A stretch of 64,000 nt of DNA, from positions 124,001-188,000 of the forward strand of contig NZ_JASKMS010000010.1 of assembly GCF_030124145.1 (NCBI RefSeq), written 5' to 3'. This stretch comes from Streptomyces sp. 378. Its GTDB lineage: Bacteria > Actinomycetota > Actinomycetes > Streptomycetales > Streptomycetaceae. This document shows positions 52,470 through 61,380 of the stretch, one piece after another (the stretch's first letter is position 1; the number at the start of each line of letters is the position of its first letter). The position numbers and the translations under genes are program-made. The notes beneath the pieces were generated by a model that searched no databases, was not told the origin of the DNA, and worked only from the letters and a program-made list of their open reading frames with translations.

Positions 52470-52892
52470 ATGTCAGATGTCTTCACCACCCGAGTCCTGA
52501 ACGTCAGCACCGGTGCCGCGGAGAGGGTCCTCGACATCACCGGCGACTGCGAGTCCTTCCTGCGCGAGGCGGCCGCCGGCCGCGACGGCCTCCTCAACGT
52601 CTTCGTCCCGCACGCCACGGCCGGCATCGCCGTCCTGGAGACGGGCGCCGGCAGCGACGACGACCTCCTGGCCGCGCTGCACACCCTGCTGCCCGCCGAC
52701 GACCGCTGGCAGCACCGGCACGGCAGCCCCGGCCACGGCCGCGACCACGTCCTGCCCGCCCTCGTCCCGCCCCACGCGACCCTGCCGGTGCTGGGCGGCC
52801 GGCTGGAGCTCGGCACCTGGCAGTCGGTGTGCCTGGTGGACACCAACAGGGACAACCCGGAACGGAAGGTGCGCCTGAGTTTCCTGGGGTGA
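52470..52892 (+). CDS. YjbQ-family (UPF0047) protein
   Basis: A 140-residue YjbQ-type protein, a trimeric metal-binding fold sometimes linked to thiamin phosphate synthase activity. Conserved segments are 'NVFVPHATAGIAVLETGAG' near residue 45, 'HGSPGHGRDHVLPAL' and 'LPVLGGRLELGTWQSVCLVD'. A CAGGAT hexamer 6 bases before the ATG fits a leaderless start. It precedes the phosphatase gene, which starts more than 100 bases downstream. Confidence 0.9.
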   Translation: MSDVFTTRVLNVSTGAAERVLDITGDCESFLREAAAGRDGLLNVFVPHATAGIAVLETGAGSDDDLLAALHTLLPADDRWQHRHGSPGHGRDHVLPALVPPHATLPVLGGRLELGTWQSVCLVDTNRDNPERKVRLSFLG

Positions 52893-53036
52893 GTGCCGCC
52901 CGCCCGGCCGCGACCAGCCGGTCACCGGCCCGTGCGGCGCCCGCACGCCGTGACGCCTGCCCGTAATGCCCGTATCCTCATCAATGCCAGACTGTCTTTC
53001 GAGCAGCGGATTGCCGCGGCGCAAGTGAGGCGAAGC

Positions 53037-56000
53037 GTGGTTCGGTCCGGCGAGGAACCCAAGCCGGCGGGGCGTGCGACGGACGGCACGGGGCCCGCCA
53101 GTCTGCGTGAGCTGTTCCTCCAGGGCGAGGCGGTCGCGGAGGGCGTCCGGACGTCCATCTTGAACTCGTGGCAGCGCTGCCGCTCCCTGGGCCTGTCGCC
53201 GGACACGGCCGACCTGCCCTACCGGCAGGACTTCGACCCGGGCGGCCGTATCGTCAGGGCGGCCGCGCCGGTGCTCGACCGGCTGCAGGCCACGTTCGCC
53301 GGGAGCCAGGTCAACATCTCCGTCGCCGACGCGAACGGGACGGTGCTGCTGCGCCGCTTCGGGGACCCGTCGATGACCAGGAGTCTGCCCGCCATCCAGG
53401 TCGTGCCCGGGTTCGTGTTCGCCGAGCAGGTCGCCGGCACCAACGGCATCGGGCTGGCCCTGGCGGAGCGGCAGCTCATCCGCGTCTACGGCGCCGAGCA
53501 CTTCGCCGAGCGCTCCCAGCAGAGCGCCTGTGTCGCGCTGCCCGTCCGGGACCCGCTCAGCGGGCGCATCGAGGGCGTGTTGTGCCTCGGCTATCCAAGA
53601 GGGTTCGAGCGGCCTGCCCTGGGCGTCGCCATCCGCAGGGCGGCCGAGGGCATCGAACGGCGGCTGCTGGCACAGAGCTCCGCGCACGAGCGCGCCCTGC
53701 TGCGGACGTACCTGGCCTCCGGGGCCAAAACCGCCGGTCCCCGTCGCGGCGTGGCGATGGACGCGCTGGCGAACGAGTTCCGGCCCTGTGACGAGGCGAT
53801 CCTGAGGGAGAAGGCCGCCGAGCTGATCTCCGGCGCACAGCGGGGTGCCGTCGAGGTGCCCCTGCCCGGCGGCCGGTGGGTGACGCTCGTGAGCCGCCCG
53901 GTGACGAGCAGCTCCGGCGTACGGGGCATCGCCATCGAGGCCGTGCTGCCCGGGGCCCCGGCGGGGGAGCCGTTTGCCATACCCCACCAGGCGGACGAGC
54001 TGTCGGCCCTCGCCGCCCCGCGCCCGGGGATCATCCTGCCGCCCGGTCACCTCGCCGCGGTCCCGGGCCCGGTCGTCACGGCCGACGGAGACGGCGGCAC
54101 GGCCGGGTCGCACGCGGTCGCCAGGGCGGGTGCGACCGCCTCGCCGCGGGTGCCCGCCGAGCCCGGCGCGACCCTCCCGGCGGCCGGCGACGGGGGTGCC
54201 GTCGGGTCGGTCGCGGGGGCCAGGCGCGCCGACCCCGCCGAGCCCGGCACGGCCGCTGGCCGCCGGGTCGCGGAGCCCACCATGGCCGATGGCCGCCCGG
54301 CTGCGGATTCCGGCACGGCCGACGGCCTCCGTGAGCACTCCGAGGCGGCGTTCCCGGCCCGGGGGCTGGTGATGCTGGGGGAGCCGCACGTCGGGGCCTA
54401 CGCCCTGGCCGCGCGCCGGCGTCTGGAGCTGCTGTCCGAGGCCAGTACCCGCATCGGCACCACCCTGGACGTGCGCCGCACCGCCGAGGAACTGGCCGAG
54501 ACCGCGGTCCCCGGACTGGCCGACTTCGTCACCATCGACCTCCCCGACGCCGTGCTGCGCGGCGAGGAGTCCGCCGATCCCCTCGCCGACCTGCGCCGTA
54601 CGGTCCTCCACGGAATCCGTGAGGGCCTGCCCTTCACCCCACCCGGCAAGCGCGCCGAGTTCGGCCCGACCACGCCCCAGCTGCGCTGCCTCACCAGCGG
54701 CGAGGCCGTGCTGGAACCGGATCTGAAGGCCGCCGCGGGCTGGCTCGCCGAGGACCCCGAGCACACCGCGCGTCTGCTGACCCACGTCCATTCCCTCATC
54801 GCGGTCCCGCTGCTCGCCCGCGGTGTCGTCCTCGGCATCGCCAGCTTCTACCGCTCCGGCGGCTCCTTCGGGGACGACGACCGCTCCCTGGCCCAGGAAC
54901 TCGCCTCCCGCGCCGCCCTGTCCATCGACAACGCCCGGCGCTACACCCACGAACGCGGCATGGTCCTGGCCCTCCAGCGCCGGCTCCTCCCGCACGGACT
55001 GCCCGACCAGGACGCCGTCGAGGTCGCCCACCGCTACCTGCCCGCCGAGTCCGACGTGGGCGGCGACTGGTACGACGTCATCCCCCTGTCCGGCGCACGC
55101 GTGGGGCTCCTCGTCGGCGACGTCGTCGGCCACGGCATGCTCTCCGCGGCCACCATGGGCCGCCTGCGCACCGCCGCCCGCAGCTTCGCCGAGCTCGACT
55201 TCCCGCCGGACGAGGTCCTCACCCACCTGGACAACCTCGTGGGCCGCCTGGACCGGGAGGACCCGGACGGCAAGGGCGCCGGCGTCATCGGCGCGACCTG
55301 CCTCTACGCCGTCTACGACCCCACCTCGCAGCGGTGCCTGATGGCCCGTGCCGGGCACCCACCGCCCGCACTCGTGCGCCCCGACGGCACCGTCACCTAC
55401 CCCGAGCTCCCCGCCGGGCCCCCGCTCGGCCTGGGAGGCCTGCCCTTCGACGCCGTCGAGGTCGATCTCCCCGCGGGCAGTCAGCTGGTCATGTACACCG
55501 ACGGGCTCATCGAGGACCGGCACCGTGACGTCGACGTGGTCCTGGAACAGTTGCGCGAGGCCCTGGCCCATCCCGAGCGGGCCCCCGAGGAGACCTGCCG
55601 GGCGGTCCTGGACACCGTCGCCCCAGCGCACCCGCACGACGACATCGCCCTGCTCGTGGCCCGCGTCCACGCCCTGGACCCCAACCGGATCGTCGGCTGG
55701 GAGATGTCCGCCGACCCGGCCCTCGTCGGCGAGGTCCGGACGTCCGCCATGCGGTGGCTCACCGACCGGGGACTGGAGGAGACCGCGTTCGCGGCGGAGC
55801 TGATCCTCAGCGAGCTGATCACCAACGCCATCCGGCACGGCGCCGAGCCCATCCGGGTGCGGCTGCTCTACGGCCGGACCCTGATCTGCGAGGTCTCCGA
55901 CGCCAGCAACACCGCCCCGCACCTGCGCCGGGCGGCCAGCACCGACGAGGGCGGCCGCGGTCTGTTCCTCGTGGCGCAGCTCTCGCAGAGCTGGGGCACG

Positions 56001-56057
56001 CGCTATCTGCCGGAGGGCAAGGTCATCTGGGCCGAGTGCGGGCTCGACGCGGCGTGA
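53037..56057 (+). CDS. multi-domain GAF / SpoIIE PP2C phosphatase / HATPase regulator
   Basis: About 1,006 residues. Residues 40-210 match the N-terminal sensory module of AcoR/DhaR-type activators ('RTSILNSWQRCRSLGLSPDT', 'VAGTNGIGLALAERQLIRV'), but the activator's ATPase is absent. A 90-residue Ala/Gly/Pro-rich linker follows (about 345-440). Then a second GAF domain (458-640), a PP2C/SpoIIE phosphatase (641-880; 'DVGGDWYDVIPL', 'GDVVGHGMLSAATMG', 'MYTDGLIEDRH', 'HDDIALLVARV') and a RsbW-like HATPase (885-1003; 'ILSELITNAIRHGAEP'). It probably controls an anti-sigma/anti-anti-sigma switch. Start uncertain: GAGG 6 bases before GTG at 53037 was chosen; 53025 and 52893 are alternatives. Confidence 0.85.
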   Translation: MVRSGEEPKPAGRATDGTGPASLRELFLQGEAVAEGVRTSILNSWQRCRSLGLSPDTADLPYRQDFDPGGRIVRAAAPVLDRLQATFAGSQVNISVADANGTVLLRRFGDPSMTRSLPAIQVVPGFVFAEQVAGTNGIGLALAERQLIRVYGAEHFAERSQQSACVALPVRDPLSGRIEGVLCLGYPRGFERPALGVAIRRAAEGIERRLLAQSSAHERALLRTYLASGAKTAGPRRGVAMDALANEFRPCDEAILREKAAELISGAQRGAVEVPLPGGRWVTLVSRPVTSSSGVRGIAIEAVLPGAPAGEPFAIPHQADELSALAAPRPGIILPPGHLAAVPGPVVTADGDGGTAGSHAVARAGATASPRVPAEPGATLPAAGDGGAVGSVAGARRADPAEPGTAAGRRVAEPTMADGRPAADSGTADGLREHSEAAFPARGLVMLGEPHVGAYALAARRRLELLSEASTRIGTTLDVRRTAEELAETAVPGLADFVTIDLPDAVLRGEESADPLADLRRTVLHGIREGLPFTPPGKRAEFGPTTPQLRCLTSGEAVLEPDLKAAAGWLAEDPEHTARLLTHVHSLIAVPLLARGVVLGIASFYRSGGSFGDDDRSLAQELASRAALSIDNARRYTHERGMVLALQRRLLPHGLPDQDAVEVAHRYLPAESDVGGDWYDVIPLSGARVGLLVGDVVGHGMLSAATMGRLRTAARSFAELDFPPDEVLTHLDNLVGRLDREDPDGKGAGVIGATCLYAVYDPTSQRCLMARAGHPPPALVRPDGTVTYPELPAGPPLGLGGLPFDAVEVDLPAGSQLVMYTDGLIEDRHRDVDVVLEQLREALAHPERAPEETCRAVLDTVAPAHPHDDIALLVARVHALDPNRIVGWEMSADPALVGEVRTSAMRWLTDRGLEETAFAAELILSELITNAIRHGAEPIRVRLLYGRTLICEVSDASNTAPHLRRAASTDEGGRGLFLVAQLSQSWGTRYLPEGKVIWAECGLDAA

Positions 56058-56147
56058 CGCGGCCACCGGCCCGTGCCGGCCCCACTCCCGTCCGGGAAGG
56101 CGTGCCCCATCGGCGCCGCACCGACTCTGAAGATGCCCGAAATGCTG

Positions 56148-56153
56148 TAATTT
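56148..56153 (+). promoter_or_regulatory. TAATTT 6 bases before the sugar ABC ATPase GTG, leaderless promoter candidate
   Basis: TAATTT (56148-56153), GATGGG, then GTG at 56160. The region is AT-rich compared with flanks. It supports the GTG at 56160 over the ATG at 56178. Confidence 0.4.
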
Positions 56154-56159
56154 GATGGG

Positions 56160-57710
56160 GTGCGTGACGCTTCCGACATGCCGACGAAGGCGGCTTCGCC
56201 GTTCGGGCCGGAACCCCTGGTCCGTATCCGCGGGCTCAGCAAACGGTTCGGCGGCACCGTCGCGCTGGCCGGGGTCGATCTGGACGTCCACCCCGGCAGC
56301 GTCCTCGCCCTGCTCGGGCCCAACGGCGCCGGGAAGTCCACCCTCATCAAGATCCTCGCCGGAGTCCACCACGCCGACGCGGGACAGATCACCGTCGCCG
56401 GGGAGCCGCTCGGCAGCCCGGCCGCCACCCGCAGCATGGCCTTCATCCACCAGGACCTCGGGCTCGTGGAGTGGATGACGGTCGCCGAGAACCTCGCCCT
56501 GACCACCGGGTACGCGCGCCGGAGCGGGCTGATCTCCTGGCGGCGCACCCGCGAGCGCTGCGCCGACGCCCTGCGGACCGTCGCCGCCCGAGTCGACCCC
56601 GGCGCCCCGGTATCCGCACTCGCGCCGGCCGACCGCTCGCTGGTCGCCATCGCCCGGGCCCTGGCGGCACGCGCACGCATCGTCGTCCTCGACGAGCCGA
56701 CCGCCCGCCTGCCCGCCGCGGACAGCGCCCGGCTCTTCCGCGTCCTGCACGAACTGCGCTACCGGGGGCACGCCATCCTCTACGTCAGCCACCGCCTGGA
56801 CGAGGTCTACCGGGTTGCCGACGCCTTCGCCGTCCTGCGCGACGGCCGTCTCGTCAGCCACGGCCCGCTGGCGGACCGCAGCCCGGCCCGGCTGGTCCAC
56901 GACATCGTCGGAGAGGTGGACGAACCGGTCCCGCCCCGCACCGCCGCACCCTCGGCCGGCGCGCCGCCCGCCCTGACCCTCGACGGCGTGCGCACCCCCG
57001 GTACCGGGCCCGTCAGCCTCGAACTGGCAGCCGGGGAGGTCCTCGGCCTGGTCGGACTCTCCGGAGCCGGGCACATGGACCTGGGCCGCGCCCTCGCCGG
57101 CGCCCGCCCCCTCCTGGACGGGCAGGCCGTGTTGCACGGGCGGCCGTACCGCCCCCGCACCGTCGCGGAGGCCGTGGGCCTCGGAGTCGGCCTGGTACCG
57201 GGCGACCGGCTGCGGGAGGGCTGCCTCACCGAGCTGACCGTGCGGGAGAACCTCCTGGCCAACCCCCGCGCCGGAGGCCCTCGCACACCGCGCTGGATCG
57301 GCCCCCGCGGCGAACGGGCCCGGGCCGCGGCACTGATCGAACGGTTCGCGGTGCGCCCCCGGGACACCGAGACCCCCATCGCCACGCTGTCTGGGGGCAA
57401 CCAGCAGAAGGTCGTGATCGGCCGCTGGCTGCGGGCGGACCTGCGGCTGCTGATCCTGGAGGAGCCGACCGCGAGCGTCGACGTCGGCGCCAAGGCCGCG
57501 ATCCACCGTCTGCTCCAGGAGGCACTTGGGGCAGGCCTCGCGGTCCTGCTGCTGTCCACCGACTTCGAGGAAGTCGCGAGCCTCTGCCGGCGCACGCTGG
57601 TCTTCGTGCGCGGTGCCGTGACGGCGGAGCTGAGCGGCCCCGCCCTCACCGTCGCCGGACTCACCCGGGCGGCCTCGGCCCTGCCCCCGTCCACGGCCGG
57701 GCACCCATGA
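56160..57710 (+). CDS. sugar ABC transporter ATP-binding protein (RbsA/XylG type, two ATPase domains)
   Basis: A 516-residue protein with two fused ATPase domains, as in ribose and xylose importers. Domain 1 has Walker A 'LLGPNGAGKSTLIKIL' (about residue 58) and Walker B 'RIVVLDEPTARLP'. Its signature 'VSALAPADRSLVAIARALA' departs from the usual LS-Q pattern. Domain 2 has 'LSGGNQQKVVIGRWL' and 'LLILEEPTASVDVGAK', and the family's usual modified Walker A ('GLSGAGHMDLGRAL'). It is the first gene of a three-gene importer operon, coupled to the permease by ATGA. Sugar specificity unknown. Confidence 0.9.
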   Translation: MRDASDMPTKAASPFGPEPLVRIRGLSKRFGGTVALAGVDLDVHPGSVLALLGPNGAGKSTLIKILAGVHHADAGQITVAGEPLGSPAATRSMAFIHQDLGLVEWMTVAENLALTTGYARRSGLISWRRTRERCADALRTVAARVDPGAPVSALAPADRSLVAIARALAARARIVVLDEPTARLPAADSARLFRVLHELRYRGHAILYVSHRLDEVYRVADAFAVLRDGRLVSHGPLADRSPARLVHDIVGEVDEPVPPRTAAPSAGAPPALTLDGVRTPGTGPVSLELAAGEVLGLVGLSGAGHMDLGRALAGARPLLDGQAVLHGRPYRPRTVAEAVGLGVGLVPGDRLREGCLTELTVRENLLANPRAGGPRTPRWIGPRGERARAAALIERFAVRPRDTETPIATLSGGNQQKVVIGRWLRADLRLLILEEPTASVDVGAKAAIHRLLQEALGAGLAVLLLSTDFEEVASLCRRTLVFVRGAVTAELSGPALTVAGLTRAASALPPSTAGHP

Positions 57711-58765
57711 CGCCGCCGCCCCCGCCCCGGCAGCGCCCCGGCGGCCACCTCGTCGGCGCTTACGGCCTGCTCGTCCTCATGGCCCTGCTCTACCTGGTCT
57801 TCTCCCTCGCCCTGCCGGACACCTTCCCCACGCTCGACACCGTCGACTCGATCCTGTCCAACCAGTCGATCCCGGCGGTCCTCGCGCTCGCCGCCATGGT
57901 GCCCATCGTCACCGGCGCGTTCGACCTCTCCATCGGCTACGGCCTCGGCCTGGCCCATGTGATGGTGCTGTGGCTCGTCGTCGAGGAGGGCTGGCCCTGG
58001 CCCCTCGCCTGTCTCACCGTGCTGGCCGGAGGACTGGCCGTGGGCGTCCTCAACGGCGTCGTCGTCGAGTTCGGCCGGATCGACTCCTTCATCGCCACCC
58101 TCGGCACCGGCAGCATGATGTACGCCGTGACCGGCTGGATCACCGACGGCGGCCGGATCGTCCCCGGTCCGCAGGGCCTGCCACCCGCGTTCACCGACCT
58201 CTACGACTCCTCGTTCCTCGGCCTGCCGGTCCCCGCCTTCTACGTGCTCGCCCTCGCGGCCGTCCTCTGGCTGGTGCTGGAGCGGCTGCCCCTCGGCCGG
58301 TACCTGTACGTCGTCGGGTCGAACCCGCGCGCGGCCGGTCTCGTGGGCATCCCGACCCGCAGGTACACCGTCTACGCGTTCGCCGCCTCGGGCCTGATCG
58401 TCGGCTTCGCCGGTGTGCTGCTCGCCGCCCAGCAGCAGATCGGCAACCCCAGCGTGGGCCTCGACTACCTGCTGCCCGCCTTCGTCGGCGCGCTCCTCGG
58501 CTCCACGGCGATCAAGCCCGGCCGGCCCAACGCCCTCGGCACCGTCGTCGCCGTCGCCGTCCTCGCCGTCGGCCTCACCGGCATCGCCCAGCTGGGCGCC
58601 GAGTTCTGGACGGTCCCGCTGTTCAACGGCGGCACCCTGCTCGTCGCCGTGGGCCTGGCCGGCTACGCGGCCCGTCGGCGGCTGCGCGGCGGCGCGGCCC
58701 GCGACACGCCCGCCGCGCCGCCCCCGTCCTCCCCGGCGCCGGAGACCGGGACGTCACCGCCCTGA
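57707..58765 (+). CDS. sugar ABC transporter permease (RbsC type)
   Basis: A 352-residue integral membrane protein with about nine helices ('AYGLLVLMALLYLVFSLAL', 'IPAVLALAAMVPIVTGAFDLSIG', 'SFIATLGTGSMMYAVTGWI'). The RbsC-type loop 'GSNPRAAGLVGIPTRRYTVYAF' carries the coupling-helix motif. Its ATG overlaps the ATPase stop codon. The C-terminal tail is Pro/Ala-rich. It works with the ATPase and the lipoprotein at 58811. Confidence 0.92.
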   Translation: MTPPPPPRQRPGGHLVGAYGLLVLMALLYLVFSLALPDTFPTLDTVDSILSNQSIPAVLALAAMVPIVTGAFDLSIGYGLGLAHVMVLWLVVEEGWPWPLACLTVLAGGLAVGVLNGVVVEFGRIDSFIATLGTGSMMYAVTGWITDGGRIVPGPQGLPPAFTDLYDSSFLGLPVPAFYVLALAAVLWLVLERLPLGRYLYVVGSNPRAAGLVGIPTRRYTVYAFAASGLIVGFAGVLLAAQQQIGNPSVGLDYLLPAFVGALLGSTAIKPGRPNALGTVVAVAVLAVGLTGIAQLGAEFWTVPLFNGGTLLVAVGLAGYAARRRLRGGAARDTPAAPPPSSPAPETGTSPP

Positions 58766-58810
58766 TCCCCTCCTCACGCCCGCCGCGTCGATCCCCTCAC
58801 TGGAGCTCCC

Positions 58811-59974
58811 GTGCACCGCACCCGCAAGGCCGCCTCCGCAGCCCGCACCGCGCGGCTCGCCTCCTGCGTCCTGCTGGCCACGGCCGCCGCTCTCGTCGGC
58901 TGCGAACGCGGTTCCTCCGACACCGCGGAGGCGACCGCGACGGGTCCGAACGGCTGCCCCGCCGTCCACGCCCGGGCCCAGGAATCCGTCACACGGGCGC
59001 AGCGGACCGACATCCCCTGGGGAGGGCCCACCAGCGGCCCCGAGGCGGTGTCCGGCAGGACCATCGTCTACGTCGCCCAGACCATGACCAACCCCGGCGT
59101 CGCGGGCGCCGCCAACGGGGTGCGGGACGCCGCGCGGGTCCTCGGCTGGAACGTCCGGGTCATCGACGGCGGCGGCACCCCGGCCGGCATTCAGGCGGCC
59201 ATGAGCGAAGCCGTGGCGCTGCGGCCCTCGGGCATCGTCATCGGCGGGTTCGACCCCGACTCGACGGCCCGGCAGGCCGCCCGGGCCAACGCACAGGGCA
59301 TCCCGCTCGTCGGCTGGCACGCGGTCCCCGAGCCCGGCCCCAGCCGGCAGCCCGACCTCTTCACCAACATCACCACCCGCGTCCAGGACGTGGCCCGCAT
59401 CAGCGCGCAGTGGATCATCGCCGACTCGGACGGCCGCGCCGGGGTCGTCCTCATCACCGACGCCTCGATCCCCTTCGCGCGTTACAAGTCCGACCTGATC
59501 CGCGAGGAACTGGCGACGTGTCAGGGGGTGCGGCTGCTCTCGGTGGAGAACATCCCCATCCCCGACGCCAGCAGCCGCACCCCCCGGGAGATCTCCTCCC
59601 TGCTGTCCCGCTTCGGGGACCGCTGGACCCACTCCGTGGCCATCAACGACCTGTACTTCGCCGACGCCGCCCCCGCCTTCCGCGCCGCCGGCAAGAAGGG
59701 CTCCGGCCCGCCCTTCAACATCGGGGCCGGCGACGGCGACCCGTCCGCCTTCCAGCGCATCAACAACAAGCAGTACCAAGCCGCCACCGTGCCCGAGCCG
59801 TTGAACCTCCAGGGCTGGCAGATCGTCGACGAGTTCAACCGCGCCTTCTCCGGCAGTCCCCACAGCGGATACGTGGCGCCGGCGCACATCGCCACGGCCG
59901 CCAACAGCGAGGGCGCCACCACCTGGAACCCGTCGGGCTACCGGGAGGCGTACCGGAAGATCTGGGGGAAGTGA
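58811..59974 (+). CDS. sugar ABC transporter substrate-binding lipoprotein
   Basis: A 387-residue exported lipoprotein: basic N-terminus, hydrophobic stretch and lipobox 'LVGC' with Cys at about residue 31. The mature part is a type I periplasmic-binding fold ('RTIVYVAQTMTNPGVAGAAN', 'GIVIGGFDPDSTARQAARAN', 'NIGAGDGDPSAFQRINN'). It binds a sugar or related ligand and delivers it to the permease. A GTG start at 58811 follows GGAGCTCCC weakly. The last gene of the operon, 46 bases after the permease. Confidence 0.9.
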   Translation: MHRTRKAASAARTARLASCVLLATAAALVGCERGSSDTAEATATGPNGCPAVHARAQESVTRAQRTDIPWGGPTSGPEAVSGRTIVYVAQTMTNPGVAGAANGVRDAARVLGWNVRVIDGGGTPAGIQAAMSEAVALRPSGIVIGGFDPDSTARQAARANAQGIPLVGWHAVPEPGPSRQPDLFTNITTRVQDVARISAQWIIADSDGRAGVVLITDASIPFARYKSDLIREELATCQGVRLLSVENIPIPDASSRTPREISSLLSRFGDRWTHSVAINDLYFADAAPAFRAAGKKGSGPPFNIGAGDGDPSAFQRINNKQYQAATVPEPLNLQGWQIVDEFNRAFSGSPHSGYVAPAHIATAANSEGATTWNPSGYREAYRKIWGK

Positions 59975-60140
59975 CGGCCGCTGAGGTGCCGATCCCTTCA
60001 CGGAACATGCACGGAACCCCGGAATTCCTTTAGCTTTCAAGCGCTACTGTCGCGTCAGTCGAGTGGCCGCCGTGGGTCGAACCGAGCGGGGCCCGTCCGC
60101 GGCGGCCCTCGTTCCCCCACCCCGGCACAGGAGACTCGGT

Positions 60141-61247
60141 GTGTACGACGGCGACGTAGTGGTGATAGGCGGCGGGTACGCCGGTGTCCGGCTGGCCAGG
60201 CGGCTCGACGACACAGCCCGGGTCACCCTGGTGGACCGCAAGGAGGTCTTCTTCCACCGCATCGCCTCCCTGCGCGCCGGAGTGCACCCCGAGTGGACCC
60301 ACACGCCCTTCATCCCCTACGACCGGCTGCTGCGCCACGGCCGGGTGGTCACCGGCAAGGCCGTCCGCGTCGACACCGCCGAACGGCAGGTCGTCCTCGC
60401 CGCCGGTGAGCGGCTGCCGTACGACGTGGTCGTGATCGCCACCGGCGCCGACTACCCCGAACCGGCCCGCTTCACCGGCACCACCACCGAGGAAGCGGCC
60501 AAGTCGTTCGCCGAGCACCAGCGCGACATCGCCACGGCCGGGCACGTCCTGGTCGTCGGCGGCGGCCCCGGCGGAGTCGAGCTCAGCGCCGAGATCCGCC
60601 TCGCCCGCCCGGACGCCCGGGTCACCCTCGCCCACTCCGGGCCCGCGCTGCTCGATTCCACCGGCAGCCCGCGCCCGGGCCGCAAGGCGCTGGCCTGGCT
60701 GGAATCCCACGACATCGAGGTACGGCTCGACTCCTTCATGTCGCCCGGCAACGACTACGGCACCTACCGCGACGCCCGCGGCACGGTCATCGAGGCCGAC
60801 CTGAGCTTCTGGGCGACGGGCACCACCCCCAACACGCTCTGGCTGCGCCTGGCCGGGCACGGCGACTGGCTCAACGGTGCCGGACGGGTGAAGGTCGACC
60901 GGACCCTCCGAGTGGAGGGCAGGCCGGACGTGTTCGCCGTCGGCGACGTGAACGACGTCAGCGAACTCAAGATCACCCCGGCCGCCCTCGCCCAGGCGGA
61001 CATCGCCGCCCACAACATCCGCGCCCACCTGCGGAGTTCCGGCAAGCACCGCAGGGAACCGCGCCGGTACCGCCCGATCCGGCGCATCCCGCTCATCGTG
61101 CCGTTCGGCTCCGCCGACGGACTGACCGTGCTGCCCGTGCCGGGCGGCGAGTCCGCCGTACTCGGCAGCCGCACCACCGCCCTGGCCAAGGCGAAGAGCC
61201 TCATGACGCCCTACATGCGCCGTCAACTCGGTTACACGGCGGCCTGA
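60141..61247 (+). CDS. NAD(P)/FAD-dependent oxidoreductase, NDH-2/AIF-like
   Basis: A 368-residue flavoprotein: 'DVVVIGGGYAGVRLARRLDD' at the N-terminus (FAD), 'GHVLVVGGGPGGVELSAEI' near residue 140 (NADH), and 'GRPDVFAVGDVNDVSELK' near 270 (FAD ribityl). It resembles type 2 NADH dehydrogenases and AIF/FSP1-like oxidoreductases, which pass electrons to quinones. AGGAG lies 8 bases before GTG 60141. No hydrophobic anchor is obvious, so membrane attachment is uncertain. Confidence 0.88.
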   Translation: MYDGDVVVIGGGYAGVRLARRLDDTARVTLVDRKEVFFHRIASLRAGVHPEWTHTPFIPYDRLLRHGRVVTGKAVRVDTAERQVVLAAGERLPYDVVVIATGADYPEPARFTGTTTEEAAKSFAEHQRDIATAGHVLVVGGGPGGVELSAEIRLARPDARVTLAHSGPALLDSTGSPRPGRKALAWLESHDIEVRLDSFMSPGNDYGTYRDARGTVIEADLSFWATGTTPNTLWLRLAGHGDWLNGAGRVKVDRTLRVEGRPDVFAVGDVNDVSELKITPAALAQADIAAHNIRAHLRSSGKHRREPRRYRPIRRIPLIVPFGSADGLTVLPVPGGESAVLGSRTTALAKAKSLMTPYMRRQLGYTAA

Positions 61248-61308
61248 CCCGCCGCCGGAGGCGCCCTCGTCCCCCACCCCCGTCGTTACCCGTGGGTTCA
61301 GCCTGGGG

Positions 61309-61314
61309 TAGGGT
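61309..61314 (+). promoter_or_regulatory. TAGGGT, -10-like element upstream of the P450 gene
   Basis: TAGGGT matches the Streptomyces -10 consensus TAGRRT. It lies 66 bases before the P450 ATG. Upstream at 61288-61297 is the small palindrome ACCC-GT-GGGT. No convincing -35 is seen. Confidence 0.35.
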
Positions 61315-61380
61315 CCCCACCGTTTCCGGCTACCGACTGATGGTGCGCCGGTACAGGGCGTGTCGGAGGGTGGCAAGACG

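Noticed and set aside
52473-57704. A 1,743-codon open frame on the minus strand opposite the phosphatase and the ABC ATPase
   Set aside because: High-GC coding DNA often leaves the complementary frame open; this frame has no recognisable domain and its opposite strand encodes two clear families.
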